The notes under the pieces were generated by a model. The model was not told where the DNA came from. It did no database searches and saw only the letters and a list, made by a program, of their open reading frames with translations. 64,000 nt of DNA, from NCBI RefSeq assembly GCF_001277195.1, contig NZ_CP012268.1:1736001-1800000 (forward strand), read 5' to 3'. This document shows positions 1 to 7,895 of this stretch, piece after piece (within the stretch, counting starts at the first letter, position 1; every line of letters begins with the position of its first letter). A program made the position numbers and the translations under genes. This DNA comes from Cronobacter muytjensii ATCC 51329. Its GTDB lineage: Bacteria; Pseudomonadota; Gammaproteobacteria; Enterobacterales; Enterobacteriaceae.

Positions 1-180
1 GAGGTGTACCGGAAGGCCCCCTTTATCCACCACGGCAATAAAGCAGCCGGACACGCCGAGCGCCAGGCTGGCGAGCCTGGCGAATTGCAGCAGTACCGGG
101 TCCTGATGCCCGTGATCTCCCCGGAGCATGTCCAGGGCGGCCATGCGTCTGGCGTCTTTTCTGTCGATGTGGCTAAACAT
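1..180 (-). CDS. GAF-domain protein, N-terminal fragment
   Basis: The reading frame begins at an ATG whose complement is at 178-180 and runs out of the window, leaving 60 residues. A purine-rich AAGG lies about nine bases before the start. Residues 28-60 (VLLQFARLASLAL, then a hydrophobic GCFIAVVD strand) have the helix-then-strand look of the beginning of a GAF sensory domain. In enterobacteria such proteins often continue into GGDEF or kinase domains, but that part is outside the window, so no output function can be assigned. It is transcribed away from the rest of the window. Confidence 0.55.
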   Translation of the reverse strand, partial: MFSHIDRKDARRMAALDMLRGDHGHQDPVLLQFARLASLALGVSGCFIAVVDKGGLPVHL

Positions 181-388
181 AGGGTGCTACCTTCAAGCAC
201 GGCTTCTTTTCAGGCGCAGGCGCCTCAGGGCTTTTAGAGTCAACGCAGGCGTTGGGCTATCTGATTCATCGGCAAGGTGACAGAGAGCTTTAACAATAAG
301 CGTTTTTTTATTCTGTTAAGGCCGGGCGCAGGAGAAAGCGGAGCGCGTGCTTATCCAGGCGCCCCGTATTGTCACCACACAGGTTTTC

Positions 389-580
389 TCAGAAGTAACG
401 GCGCGCCGGCCATTTCATACATGCAAAACACCACCAGGCGACAATGTTCAGGCCTGGCATGGTCAGCAGTAGCGCCATTGACCAGCCGAAACCTGCCCGC
501 CGGGCGATTTTGTAAGAAGGGATAAAAATCAGCAGCCAGAGCGTAAAGGCCAGCGCAAGCGTAGGTATTCCAGGTAGCAT
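389..580 (-). CDS. small two-helix membrane protein
   Basis: A 63-residue protein with two hydrophobic helices (about residues 6-24 and 35-55) separated by a short basic loop (YKIARRAG), so an inner-membrane protein is likely. I chose the ATG at 580 because a GGGGGA Shine-Dalgarno-like run lies about five bases upstream; an in-frame ATG at 598 has no better site. The family is not recognised. It stands alone, about 70 bases after the end of the next leftward gene. Confidence 0.5.
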   Translation of the reverse strand: MLPGIPTLALAFTLWLLIFIPSYKIARRAGFGWSMALLLTMPGLNIVAWWCFACMKWPARRYF

Positions 581-653
581 CAACGTTCCCCCGTCCATTT
601 TCAGAGGGTTATCGGCAGGCGAGGGGAAAGGTTGAGAATTTTCTTAAAACGGG

Positions 654-977
654 TCAGCGAATGGCAAGCACCGTGAGCGGCGCGCGCAGCATAGTGAATA
701 TCTGAAACTGGCTGGCGTCCGAGACGTCGCGCAGCACATCACCGTTGCGATAAATCAGGCTTTTGATATGCCCGAGCTGGCGCCAGACCACAATGGCGGA
801 GGCGATGAGCGAACAGTTCTGCTCCGTCTGGATACACTCCAGCGTGGCATACTGGGTTTCATCCAGCTGATTAATAAACACTTGTAACGCATCCGCAGGA
901 ATGATGGCTTTGATGTCATCCAACATAACGTCGCTGACAGCGTGGGAAAGACGTAACGTGACGCGCGTGGTTCTCAT
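654..977 (-). CDS. hypothetical protein, 107 aa
   Basis: A 107-residue soluble-looking protein beginning MRTTRVTLRL. It has mixed alpha/beta composition, one cysteine pair (around residues 48 and 55) and no signal peptide or membrane segment. GC-rich third positions match the neighbouring genes, which supports real coding. The only upstream purine run (GAGG) is about 13 bases from the ATG, so translation initiation looks weak. No family is recognised and no function is proposed. It is divergent from the ortT-like toxin gene. Confidence 0.5.
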   Translation of the reverse strand: MRTTRVTLRLSHAVSDVMLDDIKAIIPADALQVFINQLDETQYATLECIQTEQNCSLIASAIVVWRQLGHIKSLIYRNGDVLRDVSDASQFQIFTMLRAPLTVLAIR

Positions 978-1179
978 TGCGTTGTAACGGCCTCAGTTTG
1001 TCACTTTTTCGATATGCCGACGTTAACACATTGCGCGCGGATTTGATTCATCCGCGTAAACGGTAAGGATTCAGTAAGGCAGATCAAATTTTGCTGTGCG
1101 GCAGGGAGAATTGATACTTGATCTGCGTCATAAAAAATCGCATATTGCGACCGCACTCTCAGTATGGACACCCGCATTC

Positions 1180-1353
1180 ATGACGCTTTACCAACATATG
1201 CTCGTTTTCTACGCCGTCATGGCGGCGATCGCGGCGCTGATCACTTTCTTCATCGCTAAAGACAAAACCAGTATTAAGCTTTTGAGCGCGACGCTGGTTG
1301 GCGCAACATGGCCGATGAGTTTCCCCGTCGCGCTGCTGGTGGCGCTGTTTTAA
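1180..1353 (+). CDS. ortT: OrtT/GhoT-family orphan membrane toxin
   Basis: A 57-residue hydrophobic protein whose start (MTLYQHMLVFYAVMAAIA) and end (LVGATWPMSFPVALL) match E. coli OrtT and, more distantly, the toxin GhoT. It has the family length and two predicted membrane helices. These proteins insert in the inner membrane and lower proton motive force and ATP when overproduced; OrtT is linked to the stringent response. There is no GhoS-like antitoxin beside it, which fits the orphan type. The start at 1180 gives the family length; an in-frame upstream start at 1096 would add 28 unrelated residues. Confidence 0.85.
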   Translation: MTLYQHMLVFYAVMAAIAALITFFIAKDKTSIKLLSATLVGATWPMSFPVALLVALF

Positions 1354-1433
1354 ACCGCAACCAACACGCTTTGGCTTGAAATTCCTGCGCAATGTACCAC
1401 CATAAAGGCCAGTTGAATGACCGGAGCGTAGCG

Positions 1434-1637
1434 ATGCTGCCTGAAAACTATTCCTCCCGCAGCGATGCGGAAAAACGCCTGCTGGCGGTCAACGCCGCGC
1501 TGGAAGTTATTAAAGCCTCCGTGGCCGCGCCGAACGGCTATGAAGGGCGTGACAAACTCGCCAAAGATATCGAATATACCCGCCACCATCTGGCTGAACT
1601 GGCAGACGCCATTCAGGCTGCGCTGGAAAACCGTTAA
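1434..1637 (+). CDS. hypothetical small helical protein, 67 aa
   Basis: The ATG at 1434 has a well-placed GGAG seven bases upstream and gives a 67-residue protein starting MLPENYSSRSDAEKRL. It is highly charged and predicted almost all helical (KRLLAVNAALEVIKASV; HHLAELADAIQAALE), cytoplasmic, without cysteine. It lies 80 bases after ortT and 64 bases before zntB on the same strand and may be cotranscribed with either. The family is not recognised. An earlier in-frame ATG at 1392 has no ribosome site. Confidence 0.65.
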   Translation: MLPENYSSRSDAEKRLLAVNAALEVIKASVAAPNGYEGRDKLAKDIEYTRHHLAELADAIQAALENR

Positions 1638-1701
1638 CGACAGCGTAACGTGGCGCTGGCAAAGGCCAGTTGGTTACCCGACTTAATCATCAGGAGACGC
1701 G

Positions 1702-2685
1702 ATGGAGGCCATTAAGGGCTCTGAAGTGAACGTGCCGGATGCGGTATTCGCCTGGCTGCTGGATGGGCATGGCGGTGTACAGCCGCTGCAGGATGACTGC
1801 GTTATTGATAAAGAGCATCCGTGCTGGCTGCATCTGAACTATACCAACCCGGAAAGCGCCCAGTGGCTCGCCGAAACGCCGCTCTTACCTAATCTGGTAC
1901 GCGACGCGCTGGCGGGCGAAAGCCTGCGTCCGCGTGTGACCCGCATGGGCGAGGGCACGCTGATTACGCTGCGCTGCATCAACGGCAGCACCGACGAGCG
2001 TCCGGATCAGCTGGTGGCGATGCGGCTTTATATCGACGAACGGCTCATCGTCTCCACGCGTCAGCGTAAAGTACTGGCGCTTGACGACATTATTCACGAT
2101 CTCAACGAGGGCAGCGGCCCGGCGGACGTCGGCGGCTGGCTGGTCGACGCCTGCGACGCGCTGACCGATCACGCCAGCGAGTTTATCGAAGAGCTGCACG
2201 ATAAAATTATCGACCTTGAAGATAATCTGCTGGAAGAGATCGTACCGCCGCGCGGCGTGCTGGCGCTGCTGCGCAAACAGCTTATTGTGATGCGCCGTTA
2301 TATGTCGCCGCAGCGTGACGTTTTCTCGCGCCTTGCCAGCGAGCGCTTTAGCTGGATGAATGACGATCATCGTCGACGTATGCAGGATATCGCCGACCGG
2401 CTGGGCCGCGGGCTTGACGAAATCGACGCCTGTATCGCGCGCACGGCGGTGATGGCCGATGAGATCTCCCAGACTATGCAGGAGTCGCTCTCTCGTCGCA
2501 GCTATACAATGTCGCTAATGGCCATGGTCTTTTTACCCAGCACTTTTCTCACCGGCCTGTTCGGCGTCAACCTTGGCGGCATCCCCGGCGGCGACTGGCA
2601 TCTGGGCTTCAGTATCTTTTGTATCGCGCTCGTGCTGGTGATCGGTGGTGTTACGTGGTGGTTACATCGAAGTAAATGGTTGTAA
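1702..2685 (+). CDS. zntB: zinc transporter ZntB (CorA family)
   Basis: A 327-residue protein collinear over its whole length with E. coli ZntB, starting MEAIKGSEVNVPDAVFAW. The long cytoplasmic N-terminal domain is followed by two C-terminal membrane helices. The first ends in the GVNLGG loop that replaces the GMN of CorA magnesium channels (around residue 285); the last helix ends LHRSKWL. ZntB is a pentameric inner-membrane protein that moves Zn2+, probably with protons inward; older work proposed efflux. A good AGGAGA site precedes the ATG. FnrS follows, as in K-12. Confidence 0.97.
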   Translation: MEAIKGSEVNVPDAVFAWLLDGHGGVQPLQDDCVIDKEHPCWLHLNYTNPESAQWLAETPLLPNLVRDALAGESLRPRVTRMGEGTLITLRCINGSTDERPDQLVAMRLYIDERLIVSTRQRKVLALDDIIHDLNEGSGPADVGGWLVDACDALTDHASEFIEELHDKIIDLEDNLLEEIVPPRGVLALLRKQLIVMRRYMSPQRDVFSRLASERFSWMNDDHRRRMQDIADRLGRGLDEIDACIARTAVMADEISQTMQESLSRRSYTMSLMAMVFLPSTFLTGLFGVNLGGIPGGDWHLGFSIFCIALVLVIGGVTWWLHRSKWL

Positions 2686-2730
2686 AAATTAGCATTTTAT
2701 CAGCGATGCGTGGGAAAAAGGACAGTGAGT

Positions 2731-2744
2731 TTGAGCCATATCAA
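2731..2744 (+). promoter_or_regulatory. FNR box of the fnrS promoter
   Basis: TTGAGCCATATCAA matches the FNR consensus TTGAT-N4-ATCAA with one mismatch. Its centre lies about 42 bases before the expected FnrS 5' end at 2780, the classic class II activator position. A CATGAT -10-like hexamer follows at 2767-2772. Confidence 0.9.
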
Positions 2745-2779
2745 AAAATGGCACAGGGTTTCACGGCATGATGGCTGTC

Positions 2780-2901
2780 GCAGGTGAATGCAACGTCAAG
2801 CGATGGGCGTTGCGCTCCATATTGTCTTACTTCCTTTTTTGAATTACTGCATAGCACAATTGATTCGTACGACGCCGACTTTATTAAGTCGGCTTTTTTT
2901 T
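2780..2901 (+). ncRNA. fnrS: FnrS, anaerobically induced Hfq small RNA
   Basis: The stretch from GCAGGTGAATGCAACGTC to the terminal hairpin is nearly identical to E. coli FnrS as I recall it, including the GCGATGGGCGTTGCGC stem and the ACTTCCTTTTTTGAA single-stranded segment. It ends in a rho-independent terminator (GCCGAC / GTCGGC stem, then eight T) at about 2873-2901. FnrS is made under oxygen limitation by FNR and represses mRNAs of aerobic enzymes such as sodB and maeA. It occupies the K-12 position after zntB. ORFs that overlap it are not real genes. Confidence 0.95.
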
Positions 2902-3024
2902 GCTTTTTTGACGCGCTGGCGGTGTTAAACCCGGGCGTTTTATCGCAGCAGCCGCGCCGCGCTTTTCCCTTCTGCCGCATCTCCTCTACGCTTACCTTAT
3001 CCGCAACCACAAAAGGAAAAGGCT

Positions 3025-3174
3025 ATGCATTCTCCGTATGTGATTCAAATGAGCGACCCGGTGCCCATCGATCCGGTTCCGGTACCTGATCCGATCCCGA
3101 CGCCGCAACCCATTCCCGACCCGCCATCGCCGGACCCGCGCCCCATCGACGATCCGCCGCCGCACATGCGTTGA
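3025..3174 (+). CDS. small proline-rich protein, 49 aa
   Basis: The frame from ATG 3025 to TGA 3172-3174 encodes 49 residues, starting MHSPYVIQMSDPVPID and then a run of degenerate P-[VIT]-P-D/Q repeats ending PPPHMR. About 40% of the residues are proline and almost all other residues are Asp, Ile, Val or Pro partners. An AAAAGGAAAAGG ribosome site sits directly upstream. No family is recognised. Such a chain should be extended and disordered, possibly a polyproline-II segment. It lies between fnrS and ttcA, where K-12 has dbpA. Confidence 0.6.
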   Translation: MHSPYVIQMSDPVPIDPVPVPDPIPTPQPIPDPPSPDPRPIDDPPPHMR

Positions 3175-3180
3175 GCGCGC

Positions 3181-3206
3181 AAAAAAATGCCCTCCGAAAG
3201 AAGGGC
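3181..3206 (-). terminator. rho-independent terminator of ttcA
   Basis: On the minus strand, GCCCTTC-TTTC-GGAGGGC is followed by ATTTTTTT just after the ttcA stop. One stem pair is G-U. Confidence 0.8.
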
Positions 3207-3212
3207 TCAGGA

Positions 3213-4145
3213 TTATTTGATTTCCAGCACGTCGAGGCGCTGCATCGGCGGTGCCGCGTCATCTTCCGGCGCCCATCCGACGGGCGTCATCGGGATCTCT
3301 TCGCGGTCGAACGCCAGATCGCCGCCGTTCACCACTTCAGCGCCATGATGAATGCCTTTGAAGTCGAACAGTTCGGTGTCGCACAGGTGCGACGGCACCA
3401 CGTTCTGCATCGCGCTGAACATGGTTTCGATACGGCCTGGATAGCGCTTATCCCAGTCGCGCAGCATGTCGGCTATCACCTGACGCTGCAGGTTCGGCTG
3501 CGAGCCGCACAGGTTACACGGGATAATCGGGAAGCCTTTCGCCTGAGAAAAACGCTCAATATCTTTTTCGCGGCAGTAGGCGAGCGGGCGGATAACGATA
3601 TGTTTGCCGTCGTCGCTCATCAGTTTCGGCGGCATGCCTTTCATCTTGCCGCCGTAAAACATATTCAGGAACAGCGTCTGCAAAATGTCGTCGCGATGAT
3701 GGCCGAGCGCGATTTTCGTGGCGCCCAGTTCGGTCGCGGTGCGGTAGAGAATGCCGCGACGCAGGCGTGAGCAGAGCGAGCAGGTGGTTTTCCCTTCCGG
3801 GATCTTCTCTTTCACGATCCCGTAAGTATTTTCCTCAACGATTATATATTCCACGCCCAGCGCGGCCAGATATTCCGGCAGGATATGTTCAGGGAAACCC
3901 GGCTGTTTCTGGTCAAGGTTCACCGCCACCAGCGAAAAATTGACCGGCGCGCTCTGCTGCAAATTGCGCAGGATTTCAAGCATGGTATAGCTGTCTTTAC
4001 CGCCGGAGAGGCAGACCATGATCCGGTCGCCTTCTTCAATCATGTTGTAATCAGCGATAGCTTCGCCCACGTTACGGCGCAGACGCTTCTGCAGCTTGTT
4101 GAGGTTGTACTGCTCTTTTTTGCTAATTTCTTGGATTTCAGACAT
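3213..4145 (-). CDS. ttcA: tRNA 2-thiocytidine(32) synthetase TtcA
   Basis: A 310-residue protein collinear with E. coli TtcA. It has the PP-loop ATPase motif SGGKDS at residues 47-52 and the two conserved CxxC pairs: CSLC at 122-125 and CNLC near 212-215. These cysteines hold the oxygen-sensitive iron-sulfur cluster used to put sulfur on cytidine 32 of certain tRNAs. The enzyme works in the cytoplasm, consuming ATP and IscS-derived sulfur. In K-12 it lies just beyond dbpA; here dbpA is missing. It is monocistronic with its own terminator. Confidence 0.97.
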   Translation of the reverse strand: MSEIQEISKKEQYNLNKLQKRLRRNVGEAIADYNMIEEGDRIMVCLSGGKDSYTMLEILRNLQQSAPVNFSLVAVNLDQKQPGFPEHILPEYLAALGVEYIIVEENTYGIVKEKIPEGKTTCSLCSRLRRGILYRTATELGATKIALGHHRDDILQTLFLNMFYGGKMKGMPPKLMSDDGKHIVIRPLAYCREKDIERFSQAKGFPIIPCNLCGSQPNLQRQVIADMLRDWDKRYPGRIETMFSAMQNVVPSHLCDTELFDFKGIHHGAEVVNGGDLAFDREEIPMTPVGWAPEDDAAPPMQRLDVLEIK

Positions 4146-4430
4146 TTAAAAGTGGCTCAGTTCTGCGTTGCGGCGCGCTCTGGCGGGTTGCCCGGCGCGC
4201 GAATTCACTGTTGGCCAGCCCGCGCGCGGCGTTTTCGCCTTGTGCGCCAGCAGGCCCGAATATTGTATCTGTGCGTGGCGTGTATGGTACGGATTACGGC
4301 GACGAATGCCAGCGCGTTTTACGCCGCCGCGCCTGTTTTGAGCCCGTCACATTTTGCTGCCACACTCAAAGTTAACCCAACGCCTGGCGTGAGAGGACGA
4401 CGGCGAGGGATAACCATAACGGGAGGGGCT

Positions 4431-5543
4431 ATGCGTCTGGCGTCATATAACGTAGAAAACCTGTTCGATCGCGCGCGCGTGATGTCGCAGGGAAGCTGGT
4501 CGCAGGGGCGGCCGGTGCTGGAGAAATTCGCGAGGCTTAATGCGCTACTCGGCGAGATTACCTACAGCGAGGCCAGCAAAAAAGAGATGGTGAAACTGCT
4601 GGTGGCGCTCGGCCTTGAGAAGTCGGACACCGGGCCGTTTGTTATTCTGCGTCGCAACCGCGGCAGTCTGCTAAAGCGTCCACGCGACGGCGGCATTGAG
4701 ATTATCGCGAGCGGGCGCGCCGACTGGGTCGGGTCGCTGGAGTTGATTGAGTCGCCTGTCGATGAAGTCGCGATGCGCATTACCGCGAGAGTAATGAGCG
4801 ACCTGCACGCCGATGTGCTGGCCGTGGTGGAGGCTGAAAGCCGCCCGGCGCTGGCGGCGTTCAACCAGGAGATCATTGCAGCGCTCGGCGGCGAGCCGTT
4901 TCGCCACGTCATGGTCATCGACGGTAACGACAGTCGGGGTATTGATGTGGGTCTGCTCACCGGCGCAGATTATCCCATCGGCCCGATGCGCAGCCATGTC
5001 GACGACCGCGACGCGCGCGGCCAGTTGATTTTCTCGCGCGACTGCCCGGAATACGCGGTGCCGCTGGCGAGCGGCGAGACGCTGTGGGTGATGGTCAACC
5101 ACCTGAAAAGCAAAGGCTATGGCGGTAAAGCCGAGTCTGACGCGCGCCGTAAAGCGCAGGCGCAGCGGGTGGCGGAAATCTATCAGGCGCGACGCGACGC
5201 CGGGGAGCGGTTTATCGCCATCGCGGGCGATTTTAACGACACGCCGGACAGCGATACGCTCTCGCCGCTGCTGCAAGGCACCGATCTGCGCGACGCCTTT
5301 ACGCACCCGTCTTTCGATACCGGCGGTTTTCCCGGCACCTGGGGCAACAGCGCTAAAAATAACAAGCTCGATTACATCCTCTTGTCGCCCGCGCTCTGGG
5401 AGAGCGTCACCGCCGGCGGCGTTATTCGCAAAGGGATGTGGCCTGGCGAGCGCCCCGTCAAATGGGACGTCTACCCGGAGCTTAAAAAACCGCAGCAGGC
5501 GGGCTCCGATCACGCCGCCCTGTGGGTGGATCTGAATATTTAA
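4431..5543 (+). CDS. endonuclease/exonuclease/phosphatase-fold protein
   Basis: The ATG at 4431 follows GGGAGGGG and gives 370 residues. The EEP fold motifs occur in order: NVENLFD near the N-terminus, the metal-binding VVEAE around 128, MVNHLKSK around 225, AGDFNDTP around 266, KLDYILLS near 310, and a final GSDHAALWVDL. All catalytic positions of this metal-dependent phosphodiesterase superfamily (DNase I/exonuclease III-like) appear present. There is no signal peptide, so it is probably cytoplasmic. The natural substrate (DNA, RNA or a phosphoester) cannot be told from sequence. Confidence 0.85.
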   Translation: MRLASYNVENLFDRARVMSQGSWSQGRPVLEKFARLNALLGEITYSEASKKEMVKLLVALGLEKSDTGPFVILRRNRGSLLKRPRDGGIEIIASGRADWVGSLELIESPVDEVAMRITARVMSDLHADVLAVVEAESRPALAAFNQEIIAALGGEPFRHVMVIDGNDSRGIDVGLLTGADYPIGPMRSHVDDRDARGQLIFSRDCPEYAVPLASGETLWVMVNHLKSKGYGGKAESDARRKAQAQRVAEIYQARRDAGERFIAIAGDFNDTPDSDTLSPLLQGTDLRDAFTHPSFDTGGFPGTWGNSAKNNKLDYILLSPALWESVTAGGVIRKGMWPGERPVKWDVYPELKKPQQAGSDHAALWVDLNI

Positions 5544-5559
5544 GTCATGCCTCGCTAAA

Positions 5560-5591
5560 AACGCCGGGCGCGCCAGTCGTTGCCCGGCGTT
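5560..5591 (+). terminator. inverted repeat after the EEP-fold gene
   Basis: AACGCCGGGC and GCCCGGCGTT form a perfect 10-bp stem with a 12-base loop shortly after the stop. There is little U tract, so termination is plausible but not certain. The rest of 5592-5953 holds no gene; it contains a promoter candidate at 5835. Confidence 0.45.
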
Positions 5592-5834
5592 ATTACTGGC
5601 TTATGGACTGTGCTTTATAAGAATAAAAGCGTCGAGCGAGAGCGGTAATATTCCAGCTCGCCGGCAGAGGAATTATATTAGCGTAACCCTATGTAAATAA
5701 AGAGAATTAGCGTCCGCGTTTCCGCCCCGATAATAATATCCTTTGCGTGTAATTCCGCATGAGAAATAACGCCGGGCGGTGGGTGAAATTTACCCGTCTG
5801 GTTTCCCGCTTCGCTTGCATATATAACTCGTCAA

Positions 5835-5841
5835 CTATACT
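5835..5841 (+). promoter_or_regulatory. candidate sigma-S type -10 element
   Basis: CTATACT, the extended -10 typical of RpoS-dependent promoters (CTATACT), stands about 115 bases before the SDR gene. It would fit stress control of that gene. No strong -35 is seen. Confidence 0.4.
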
Positions 5842-5953
5842 GAAACCTGAATTTATCGTTGGCGCTTAGCAGCGTCAGGTTCCTGAAACCCCGCAGTCTT
5901 TCGTGGCTAAGCCCTCGCGGCACGCGAAATGAAAAGAAACAGGAGAGAAAACC

Positions 5954-6811
5954 ATGACGACACGTCCACAACCGCCATTCCCGGAACAGCAGCAGAATGT
6001 CCCTGGCAGCACGGCCGAGATGCAGCCGACGCCCGATCACGGTGAAACCAGCTATAAAGGTTCCGGCCGCCTGGCAGGCAAGGCCGCCATCATCACCGGC
6101 GGCGATTCCGGTATTGGCCGCGCCGTGGCGATTGCTTACGCCCGCGAAGGCGCTGATGTGCTGATCTCTTATCTGGACGAACATGACGACGCGAAAGACA
6201 CCGCGCGTCTGGTGGAAGAGGCGGGCCGCAAGGCCGTGCTGGTGGCAGGCGATATTACCGACGCCGCCCATTGCCGCGCGCTGGTGCAGAAAGCGGCCGA
6301 TACCTTCGGCAAGATTGACATCGTGGTCAACAATGCCGCCTTCCAGATGACCCGCGAGTCGCTTGATGAAATCAGCGATGAAGAGTTCGACCGCACCATG
6401 AAAACTAACCTTTACGGCATGTTCTGGATCTGCAAAGCGGCGGTGCCGCATATGCCAGCGGGCGGTTCGATAATCAACACCGCGTCGGTTAACGCCGACC
6501 AGCCGAAACCGAAGCTGATTGCGTACTCCGCCACTAAAGCGGCCATTGTCAACTTCTCCGGAAGCCTGGCCGCGCTGCTGGCCGAAAAAGGCATTCGTGC
6601 CAATGCGGTCGCGCCTGGCCCAATCTGGACGCCGCTCATCCCGTCCACCATGCCGCCGGAGCAGGTAAAAGAGTTCGGCAGCCAGGTACCGCTGGCGCGC
6701 GCCGGACAGCCAGCCGAACTGGCGCCAGTCTATGTGATGCTCGCGAGCGATGAAGCAAGCTATGTGTCGGGGGCCACTATCGCGGTAACCGGTGGTCAGG
6801 CGGTTATCTGA
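5954..6811 (+). CDS. SDR oxidoreductase (YghA/general-stress type)
   Basis: A 285-residue short-chain dehydrogenase/reductase with a 40-residue proline- and glutamine-rich N-terminal extension, typical of the YghA/YdaD/YhdF stress group. The NAD(P) motif GGDSGIGR is near residue 49, NNAA near 125 and the catalytic YSATK around 195-199, with a Ser upstream in NTASV. It should reduce aldehydes or ketones in the cytoplasm; the substrate is unknown. AGGAGAG precedes the ATG. The next gene starts 16 bases after the stop, so the two probably form an operon. Confidence 0.9.
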   Translation: MTTRPQPPFPEQQQNVPGSTAEMQPTPDHGETSYKGSGRLAGKAAIITGGDSGIGRAVAIAYAREGADVLISYLDEHDDAKDTARLVEEAGRKAVLVAGDITDAAHCRALVQKAADTFGKIDIVVNNAAFQMTRESLDEISDEEFDRTMKTNLYGMFWICKAAVPHMPAGGSIINTASVNADQPKPKLIAYSATKAAIVNFSGSLAALLAEKGIRANAVAPGPIWTPLIPSTMPPEQVKEFGSQVPLARAGQPAELAPVYVMLASDEASYVSGATIAVTGGQAVI

Positions 6812-6827
6812 TAAAAAGGAGAGAGGG

Positions 6828-7895
6828 ATGCTCAACTATCCGCTTAAGCTGACGACGCCGCTTGCGACACACATTTTCGGCGGCTCGCGCATTAAAACGC
6901 AGCTCGGCAAAGCGGAACTGCCCGATACGCGCATCGCTGAAACCTGGGAGGTAAGCGACGTTGACGGCATGATAGCAACCGTCGTTAACGGGCCGCTTGC
7001 CGGCACCTCGCTTCGCGAACTGGCGACGCGCTATCCCGATGAACTGGTCGCGCCGGGATGGCGCGGCCCGCATTTTCCGCTACTCAGCAAGTTTATCGAC
7101 GGCAGCGGCATGCTGCCGGTTCATTTGCACGCGAATGACGACACGGCGCAGCGGCTGGAAAACCAGCCCAACGGTAAAACGGAAGCCTGGCATATTCTCT
7201 GGGCCGGGCCTGGCGCGACCTGTCTTGCCGGCATTAAAACCGGCATGAAAAAAGACGCTATCCGCGAGGCGCTGCTGGCGGGCGATTACGACCGCGTGAT
7301 GTACCGTCTGCCGCTGAAAACCGGCGACACCCTCTACGTGCCGGGCGGTCAGTTGCACTCCTTCGGGCCGGACACCCTTATCTATGAAATAGAACAGACC
7401 TCTGATATTCAGCAGCACGCGATGCCGTGGAATATGGAGGATGGCTCGCCGGTGCCGCCTGAAGAACAGGCGCGTAATATCGATAAACTCCTCGACGAAC
7501 TGCGTCCTGAGCTGCTGACCCAGCCGCAGCGCGGTCTGGTGCTGGAGGAGTGTGATGCCGTGCAGCGTCTCGTCTGCTGCGCCGGGCCCTATTTCGCGCT
7601 GGAGCGCTGGCGCTTCGATACCTGTTACGACTACCGCTTCAGCTCGGTGCGTATCGTCACCAATATCGGCGCGCCGGTAACCATCAACGCAGGCGGTCAG
7701 ATAACCAGACTTGAGCGCGCCCAGAGCGTTATTCTGCCCGCCGCGCTTGGCGAGGCGGAATTCTGCGGCAAAGGCGAGCTGCTGGTCGGGTATGTGCCGG
7801 ATCTGGCGCAGGAGATTGTCGCGCCGCTGCGCGCCGCAGGTTACCCGCAGACGGCCATTGACGCGCTCGGCGATATCAGCGGCCAACTGCGCTAG
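6828..7895 (+). CDS. class I mannose-6-phosphate isomerase family protein
   Basis: The ATG at 6828 follows AAAGGAGAGAGGG and gives 355 residues. The protein has the cupin-type phosphomannose isomerase fold, with zinc-site motifs LPVHLHANDD near 100 and KTEAWHIL near 120, and a conserved LYVPGGQLHSFG near 177. It resembles the short Bacillus-type ManA rather than the 391-residue E. coli ManA. The family interconverts mannose-6-phosphate and fructose-6-phosphate. Its link to the preceding SDR is unexplained. Its stop codon overlaps that of the convergent regulator gene by four bases. Confidence 0.85.
   Translation: MLNYPLKLTTPLATHIFGGSRIKTQLGKAELPDTRIAETWEVSDVDGMIATVVNGPLAGTSLRELATRYPDELVAPGWRGPHFPLLSKFIDGSGMLPVHLHANDDTAQRLENQPNGKTEAWHILWAGPGATCLAGIKTGMKKDAIREALLAGDYDRVMYRLPLKTGDTLYVPGGQLHSFGPDTLIYEIEQTSDIQQHAMPWNMEDGSPVPPEEQARNIDKLLDELRPELLTQPQRGLVLEECDAVQRLVCCAGPYFALERWRFDTCYDYRFSSVRIVTNIGAPVTINAGGQITRLERAQSVILPAALGEAEFCGKGELLVGYVPDLAQEIVAPLRAAGYPQTAIDALGDISGQLR

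Noticed and set aside
2784..3089. Plus-strand 101-codon frame across fnrS and the proline-rich gene
   Set aside because: It runs through a recognised small RNA and its terminator, has no ribosome site, and is out of frame with the better-supported small gene at 3025.
3885..4430. 182-codon N-terminal extension of the EEP-fold protein
   Set aside because: It overlaps ttcA antisense and the intergenic region. The ATG at 4431 has GGGAGGGG and begins the fold exactly at its first strand.
5831..6835. 334-codon minus-strand frame opposite the SDR gene
   Set aside because: Its codon pattern is the mirror of the SDR gene; low-complexity Arg/His/Gly composition and no ribosome site mark it as a shadow.
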